The notes beneath the pieces were generated by a model that was not told the origin of the DNA, did not search any database, and was given only the letters and a program-made list of their open reading frames with translations. DNA of 64,000 nt. It comes from Thunnus maccoyii. Its lineage: Eukaryota; Chordata; Actinopteri; Scombriformes; Scombridae. Below, piece by piece: positions 13,201-20,328 of this stretch. Location of the stretch: positions 21,847,067 through 21,911,066 of the forward strand of contig NC_056545.1 of assembly GCF_910596095.1 (NCBI RefSeq), given 5' to 3'. The translations under genes and the position numbers were made by a program. Numbering within the stretch: the first letter of the stretch is position 1; the number at the start of each line of letters is the position of its first letter.

Positions 13201-16200
13201 TAATTACAGCAAGGAAAACCTCTTTCACTGTTCATATGGACACCTGACTGTTGTTTTAAGACACACTTGAAAAATTGTGAACCTATTGTTATACGAGTGG
13301 CGTAGTCTCTTTAAGAAATAGCCCAGTGCATAGGAAGTGCGCATGACGCATGCGTGTGGTCGAGCGGGAGCGAGAGGGAGAGCGTGTGTGACTGTGTTAG
13401 GGGCGACCGGAGCAGTAAGAGAGAGTTAAGTTAGCAGTTAGCTGTGACAGTAATAGTACAGTGTATGTACAGTTCGAGCTGTTCTGACAGAGAATAAATG
13501 CTGCAACTCCTCAAGATTGAAGCTGAGTTCCCGTTTCTTGCTTGCTACCTGTTGATAAAGTGGAGGGAGTTAACCCCGAAGTTATCGGTGACTTCGGCCC
13601 TGGAGCAGTAAACTAAGTCTCCCCTGTGCTTCCCGACCACGGTCTGGACGCTGAAGCAGGAAAGGTTAACACTGGCGACCACGAAGGGACCCTCTCACGA
13701 CAGGATAAGCAGCAGCAGTGGTGAGCAAAACGGTGAAATAAACCGGAAAAGTCCGCAAAAGTTCCTGTATTTCCCCGCCTGACTAAGAAGCTAAGCTAAA
13801 ATGGCGGCAGCTAACCAGCGCACCGCGGCCAATAACAGGCACAGTCAGTCTGGAAACGTAACCAGTCACTCCAATCCGTTCATGTCACTGACTGCAGTAA
13901 GTGAAATGGAAATAAAAACGGACTATGTGAGTAAAAGGAACGGAAATAATGGACATTATAACCCCTTTCTATGTGAAAGTGAGACTGTTACAGTGAAACA
14001 GCAAACGAGTGAGACATCTTATGTGCCAGCTCGGCTAAAGTTAGCGAGCACTAATCCCTTTGTTGATGCCGACGGGGAAAGTTACTGCTTCCAAGACTGT
14101 GGGGCAGACACAAAAAGCAAAGACTCGTACCCCCATGTGCTCAATCACCATGCCCATGTCCAGCCATTACAGCTATACAGCACAGTTTTGCCATCAGCTG
14201 CGGCCACTGCAGCATCCAGTGCAAACCCCTTTGCATCAGCCCATCCAGGGAGTTTTGCTCAGAGCACACCAGTCCCTTGTTACTCTTCAATCCCAACATA
14301 CCCACAGTTGCACACCCCTTGCTGCTGTTCATTCAAAGACACTAACTATGGACATTCATTTGAGCAGGGCAATAATCAAACTGTGCAGTTAAAGCACTCC
14401 TTCCCCAAATGTGAGCGGCCCAATTCACGTGCACACCAGCCCAGTCCTACATACTATGAGCCTTCATCTGAAAGTGAGGATGACTATGATCACAAGGAGA
14501 GAGTCCCCACCTTACGTCCTGGTCAGTATGATGGCACCACTCCATGGAAAGAGTTCATTCACCGGTTTGAGAGTTGTGCTAAAGCAAATTACTGGTCCAA
14601 AAAGACTATGGCTGTTCAGCTTAAGTTCTGTCTGGTGGGTGCAGCAGGGGCAGTAATCCACAGAAATCCACGGTCTTCTCAGTGGGACTACAGCCGTCTG
14701 GTGGAGGAGATGGCGACTGCTTATGGCCCCTGTTCAGAGCACGCTGCTGCCGTGGCCATTGAACTGAGACAGCGGGTCCGCAAACCAGGTGAAGCTCTTC
14801 ATGTGTTGAGGGATGACATATATGAGCAAGTGTCAGTAGCCTACAGTGACAAGACTGATAATGAGCAGGACGCCATAGGCGTTGAAGTTTTTACAAATGC
14901 TGTAGGGGATGCAGAGATTGTACAGAAACTATTAGAACGGCGACCCCGCACACTAGCCCAAGCTTATGACATTGCGCGCCGCCACGAAACCACCAAGCAG
15001 GCGGTGTCGCGGGTCACCAGCCTCATGCAATCAGTGGCATATAATACACCAGAACGGAGGTCCCGTGCTGCTATGGTTAGAGAAGGAACTGAGGGAGAGG
15101 AAGCAGAGACTGTTGTGGCCACCCCAGCTGTCAGTTATAAGCCAAAAACCTTGGACTTCCACCGCACATCGACTCCACAGAAAAGCAGCAAGGATATTAA
15201 GTGGGAGGATATTCGCTGTCATAAATGCTCTGGGATTGGCCACATGAAAAGAAATTGCCCCTCCCCTAAGAAAATGACCAGAATTCAAGCCCCAACAGCC
15301 ACCCATGATTGCCCAGAGCCCACTGTGCTTCATCTTAAAACCCATGATCAAGAAATGAGCATTCATATGCTAGTGCATGAACTGGATGTCTGTGCTGTTC
15401 TGGACAGTGGAGCACGGAAAAGTGTGTTGCCTCTGCACCATTATAATGCTATTCACCCAGATGCCCGTCCCCCACTTCAGCCGTCAGTTGTAAAGACTCT
15501 GCTAGGTGTTGGGCCCGGAGATGTTCCTGTGATGGGGGAGGCCCACATCCCTGTTCAGATCAATAACCGGCAGGTGAGCGTGCATTTCCTGGTTGCTGAC
15601 ATTGCCAGTGACGACGCCCTCCTGGGCCACCCTTTTCTCACCCAAGCCCAAGCACGCCTGGACTTTGGGAACCGCCGCATTGTACTGTTCGGTGAGGAAG
15701 TGCCATACTTCCACACCCTAAGCAAACCAAAGACACGTGCAGTGTGAGTTGGACTCTGACATCAACCAGGTGGTGCAGAGTCCAGTGGGGGTAGAGAGAC
15801 ATCCAGCCGTGACAACAGTGACTCCAGTGGGGGTAGAGGAAACCTTACACACAGACATGGACAATTTAAAGCCCCCTGAGAGAATCTATCTCACTAGGAC
15901 CAGGGAGACTGCACTGTTTCCTGGCTGGTCCCTGGAAGAGCTGCAACAGGCCCAGGAGGCTGACCCAGACATTGCGCCTATCAGGGCATGGAGGGAGGCC
16001 AGTGGCGAGCGTCCCTCATGGAATACAGTCTCCCCACACAGTCCAGCCACAAAGGCCTATTGGAGCCAGTGGAAGCGGCTCTACGTCCGAGATGGAATAC
16101 TAGTCAGGCGGTTCTATTGTCTGGATGACACCCAGTACTATCCACAGGCGGTGCTGCCACGCACCTTCCAGCCTGACGTCATGAGGCAGATGCATGAGGG

Positions 16201-19200
16201 ACCAGTTGGTGGACATTTTGGTGTGGAGCGCACTGTGGCACGGCTGCAGACTCGATACTACTGGTACCGAATGAGAGAGGATGTTGCCCTCTGGTGCCAC
16301 ACTTGCACCAGCTGTGCGTCCAAAGCCAGGCCCCTTAAGGCACCACAGGCCCCCATGGGAACCGTCAGGGTGGGAGCCCCAATGGAGCGTGTCGCCTTGG
16401 ACATTATGGGGCCACTGAATGAGACAGAGCGCAAGAACCGTTATGTGCTCGTGATACAGGACTATTTCACAAAATGGGTGGAAGCCTTCCCCTTACCCAA
16501 TGACCAGGCAGTAACTGTGGCTGAAGTGCTGGCCTCTGAGTGGGTGTGTCGCTATGGGGCACCACAGATGTTGCATAGTGACCAGGGTCGGAACTTTGAG
16601 TCAGAAGTGTTCCAGAAAATGTGCACACTGTTCGGTATCGAGAAAACACACACCACGCCCTTTCGACCTCAGTCTGATGGCCAAGTAGAAAGGTTTAATG
16701 CCACCCTGCAAAAGATTTTGGCCACAACAGCGGAGCGCTGTCACTGGGACTGGGACCTCATGATCCCCTATGCTGTCATGGCCTACAGAGCGACAAGGCA
16801 CAGTTCCACTGGATTCACCCCCAACTTCATGATGTTTGGCCGGGAAGTGAGTGAGCCGGTAGACCTCGTAACCGGCTTGCCCCCTGACTCTGAAACTGCC
16901 CCCTCTGCTCCTGAGTATGTTCAACGCCTCCGTGAGCGGCTGGAGCTGGCGCATCAAATCGCCAGGGATGCACTCGGTGAATCCGTGAAACGTGCAAAGA
17001 GGCAGTATGATAAGAACTGCTGCCGCACACAGTATCAGGTCGGAGATGCGGTGTGGTATCTCATCAAGGGCACAAAGAAGGCCAAGAACAGGGTCAGGAA
17101 GTTCCTCCCATCATATGAAGGCCCCTTCTTCATCCTAGGGCAGCTGGATGACCTAGTGTATCGCATCCAGAAAGGCCCAAGAACCAAAGTGAAAGTGGTT
17201 CACCATGATCAGCTGAAGCCCTATCGCAGCCGCGAGCTGATGGACAACACCTGGGCCATGGAGCAGGCTCAGGGCTGGGCACCGGTGGAGGTGTCACCTC
17301 CAGCCTTGGACACGGATTCTGCAGACCCAGACCTGGAGCTCTCTGGCCTCTTCTCCAACGCGGACACGGAGGAGACCCCCGGCAACACTCCACCAGATCC
17401 AGCAGGGCACACCCCTGCATCTGCTACCTCCCCCCCCTCAAACCTTCCTCACCCGGACTTTCCTTCCCCCAGGGACTTTCAGGATAGTGGGGGTGGAGAG
17501 GTGGGTCGTCGTCATCGAAGACCAAGCCGCCGTCGTAGGCCCCCGGCCAGGTATGGTGAGTGGGTGGCTCATTAAGGACAGTTGATGGACAGTTCCGAGG
17601 GTTAAAGGACAATTCCCAGTGTTAAGAGAAAAAGAATGAGGGGAAATGTCATGTACTGTTTGCTACTGTTGGAGCTAATTGTTATTTTATATGTTTACTA
17701 CATTTATAAAAAAAAAAAAAGAAACTTGAGGAGTATTTGTTTGATAATAATTATACACTGTGATACAACTGTATTTTTCTGTTAAGGGAACACCTTTATG
17801 CAGTGAAGTTAGTTTCATATGCTCCCGGTCGCCGTTTAGGGCTCAGATAAGTTCATGCCTGTGTAGTAAGTGTTATTAATGTCTCTTCCAGAGTTTATTA
17901 TGCTAGGCTGTGATGTGTGCACCCTATAAGAAAGACTGCTACATGTTCATATTTGCACTGAGAAACTGCACCTGTCGCTAGTTCCCTCCTACAATGGACT
18001 GTAAATATGCTGGTTACATTGGATCCTTTCAGATGGACTCTTTACAAATGAGGACTGTATACCTGTAAAAGAAAAAAAAAATGTTGATGTGTATCATTGT
18101 GCTGGAGTGGAATTATGGGGTAATGCCATCCAGAGTGGGGGTAGTGTTATACGAGTGGCGTAGTCTCTTTAAGAAATAGCCCAGTGCATAGGAAGTGCGC
18201 ATGACGCATGCGTGTGGTCGAGCGGGAGCGAGAGGGAGAGCGTGTGTGACTGTGTTAGGGGCGACCGGAGCAGTAAGAGAGAGTTAAGTTAGCAGTTAGC
18301 TGTGACAGTAATAGTACAGTGTATGTACAGTTCGAGCTGTTCTGACAGAGAATAAATGCTGCAACTCCTCAAGATTGAAGCTGAGTTCCCGTTTCTTGCT
18401 TGCTACCTGTTGATAAAGTGGAGGGAGTTAACCCCGAAGTTATCGGTGACTTCGGCCCTGGAGCAGTAAACTAAGTCTCCCCTGTGCTTCCCGACCACGG
18501 TCTGGACGCTGAAGCAGGAAAGGTTAACACTATCCTTTAATTTAGTCCAGGTTTACTTGGTTTAATGTTATCTTGTAAATTAGCCTATCTGTTGGACAAC
18601 TCTAAATATCCTAACAGGAATATGAGCCTTAAGTTTCCCTAAAATTCCTTCTTAAATCTTGAATAGGAAGCCAACTTCACCTTCGGCATTCAGCTACTAC
18701 AATATTATGTATTAGTATTTCCAACTGTATGACAGTCAAAGCTGCCCTTATACGTCGGGAAAACTGTTATAATACCAACTGACTTACTGGTCTTGTGGAG
18801 TCAGGAGAGATATTCAGTGTGGGACAGAAGAAAACTCGTCAAATGTTGGTTGTTTTGACGCCACACACCGTAACGTGTCGTTAACGTTACAGCTTGCAGA
18901 CTAACAATAATGTGAGCCGTGGTGGTTTTTCAGACAACAAATTACGCTTAAAACAGAAACCAGGTAGTAGTGTGTCTTCTGCGGTTGTCACTTAATGTCT
19001 GTCGGCTACAGAAAGTTGAAATGACGCGGTTACAGTCTAACAGTTTAGCATTGCTTCCCCTTCCTAGCATGACAAGAGTAAAGAAGCACTATCGCTCCTT
19101 GCCTTTGCCCCACCCGCATTCTGAGAAGTCCCGCCCTACTCTGCCTCTGATTGGCTAGATTTTGTTGCTTTCGTTGGTTAGATTGGTTAGGTTTAGTCAT

Positions 19201-20249
19201 GAGGAGTGAGATTGGTTAAGAACAGGGTAAGAATATCACGACCAAAGCCAATCAGAGGCAGGGTAGGGCAGGTCTTCACAGAATGCGGGTGGAAAAAAAT
19301 AACGCTACTGCCTCCAATCACAACAAACCCGGAAGTTTTGTGATAGTTTCTTCAAAATAAAAGTTTGGCAGTTCCTGTTACAAAAATAAGCGTCGTCGAA
19401 GTATAAACTCAATAAATTGCATCACACTAATGGATAGGTTCACAATTTTTCAAGTGTGTCTTAAAACAACAGTCAGGTGTCCATATGAACAGTGAAAGAG
19501 GTTTTCCTTGCTGTTATTATTCCTTCTGTTCATACTGGCAATTAAAAGATCCCCTTCAAATGTGCTTTCAATATAAATGATGGGGCCAAAATCCACAGTG
19601 TGTTCACACAGTCATTTTCTGCAAAAATGCATTCAAATCTGAAGCTTATATGAGGCTCCAGCAGTCTGAGTTAGTCATATCAAGTGGATATCTGCCACAT
19701 TTACAGTCTTTTTAGCATCAACCTCCCTCTTTGTGTTTCCTCGGACAGTGTTTCCCTGTTGAGCTGCGGTGGGAGTATAGTAACAAAAAGAGGGACCTTG
19801 CCACTAAAAAGACTGTAAAATTGAAAGATACTTGATGTGACTCATTTGGATGGCTGAAGCTTCATATTGACTTCAGATACATTTTTGCACAGAAGCAGGA
19901 CTGTGGATTTTGGTCCCAATCACTTCCATTATAAGTGCATTATGAAGGGATTTTTTAATGGTCAGTATGAATAGCAAGAATGATTACAGCAAGAAACAAC
20001 ATGTGCCAGTGTTTATTTTGGTACCTGACTATTGTTTTAAGACAGACTTGAAAAATTGTGTAAAATAATAAATAAAGTCATATGCTGAAACTGCCACACT
20101 TCACATCATTCCACACTGAACAGGTTTTATGTGTCGATACCATATTCAGTAAAAAAGTATACGTTTTACAATTACCTGTTGTAATATTATACATTTACAT
20201 TATCCCTTGCAAAAACCTCACCATAACCATCCTGTGGAGTATTTGGCTT

Positions 20250-20285
<36 letters not shown>

Positions 20286-20290
20286 TAGAC

Positions 20291-20328
<38 letters not shown>

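Larger units (their letters stand above)
13287..18529 (+). mobile_element. Gypsy-type LTR element, very recent insertion
   Basis: The element is 5243 bp with 385-bp LTRs (TGTTATACG...GGTTAACA) that read as identical, and a 4-bp target duplication CTAT (13283-13286, 18530-18533). A primer-binding-like TGGCGACCACGAAGG follows the 5' LTR at 13673, and a purine tract precedes the 3' LTR. Parts seen are gag, a CCHC knuckle, aspartic protease, an H2C2 finger, the integrase core and a GPY/F-like tail. I recognise no reverse transcriptase or RNase H part, so the copy is best regarded as non-autonomous. The identical LTRs imply a very young insertion. It lies in znf185 intron 3 in the sense orientation. 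Confidence 0.93.
12514..18536. mobile_element. TTAA-flanked fold-back MITE (copy 1), split by an LTR element
   Basis: The ends are AGGATAGGTTCACAATT at 12514 and its reverse complement AATTGTGAACCTATCCT ending at 18536, bordered by TTAA on both sides (12510-12513, 18537-18540). MITE sequence proper covers 12514-12568, 12897-13286 and the last bases 18530-18536; the rest is two later insertions. TTAA target sites suit the piggyBac or Kolobok superfamilies. Further copies lie at 19428-20060 and 31673-32261. Confidence 0.82.

Noticed and set aside
15031-15366. Minus-strand frames under the LTR element
   Set aside because: Shadows of the gag and integrase frames.
18970-19158. 62-residue plus-strand frame as an extra znf185 exon
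   Set aside because: No splice sites in suitable phase and no family resemblance; it overlaps the inverted-repeat promoter-like region.
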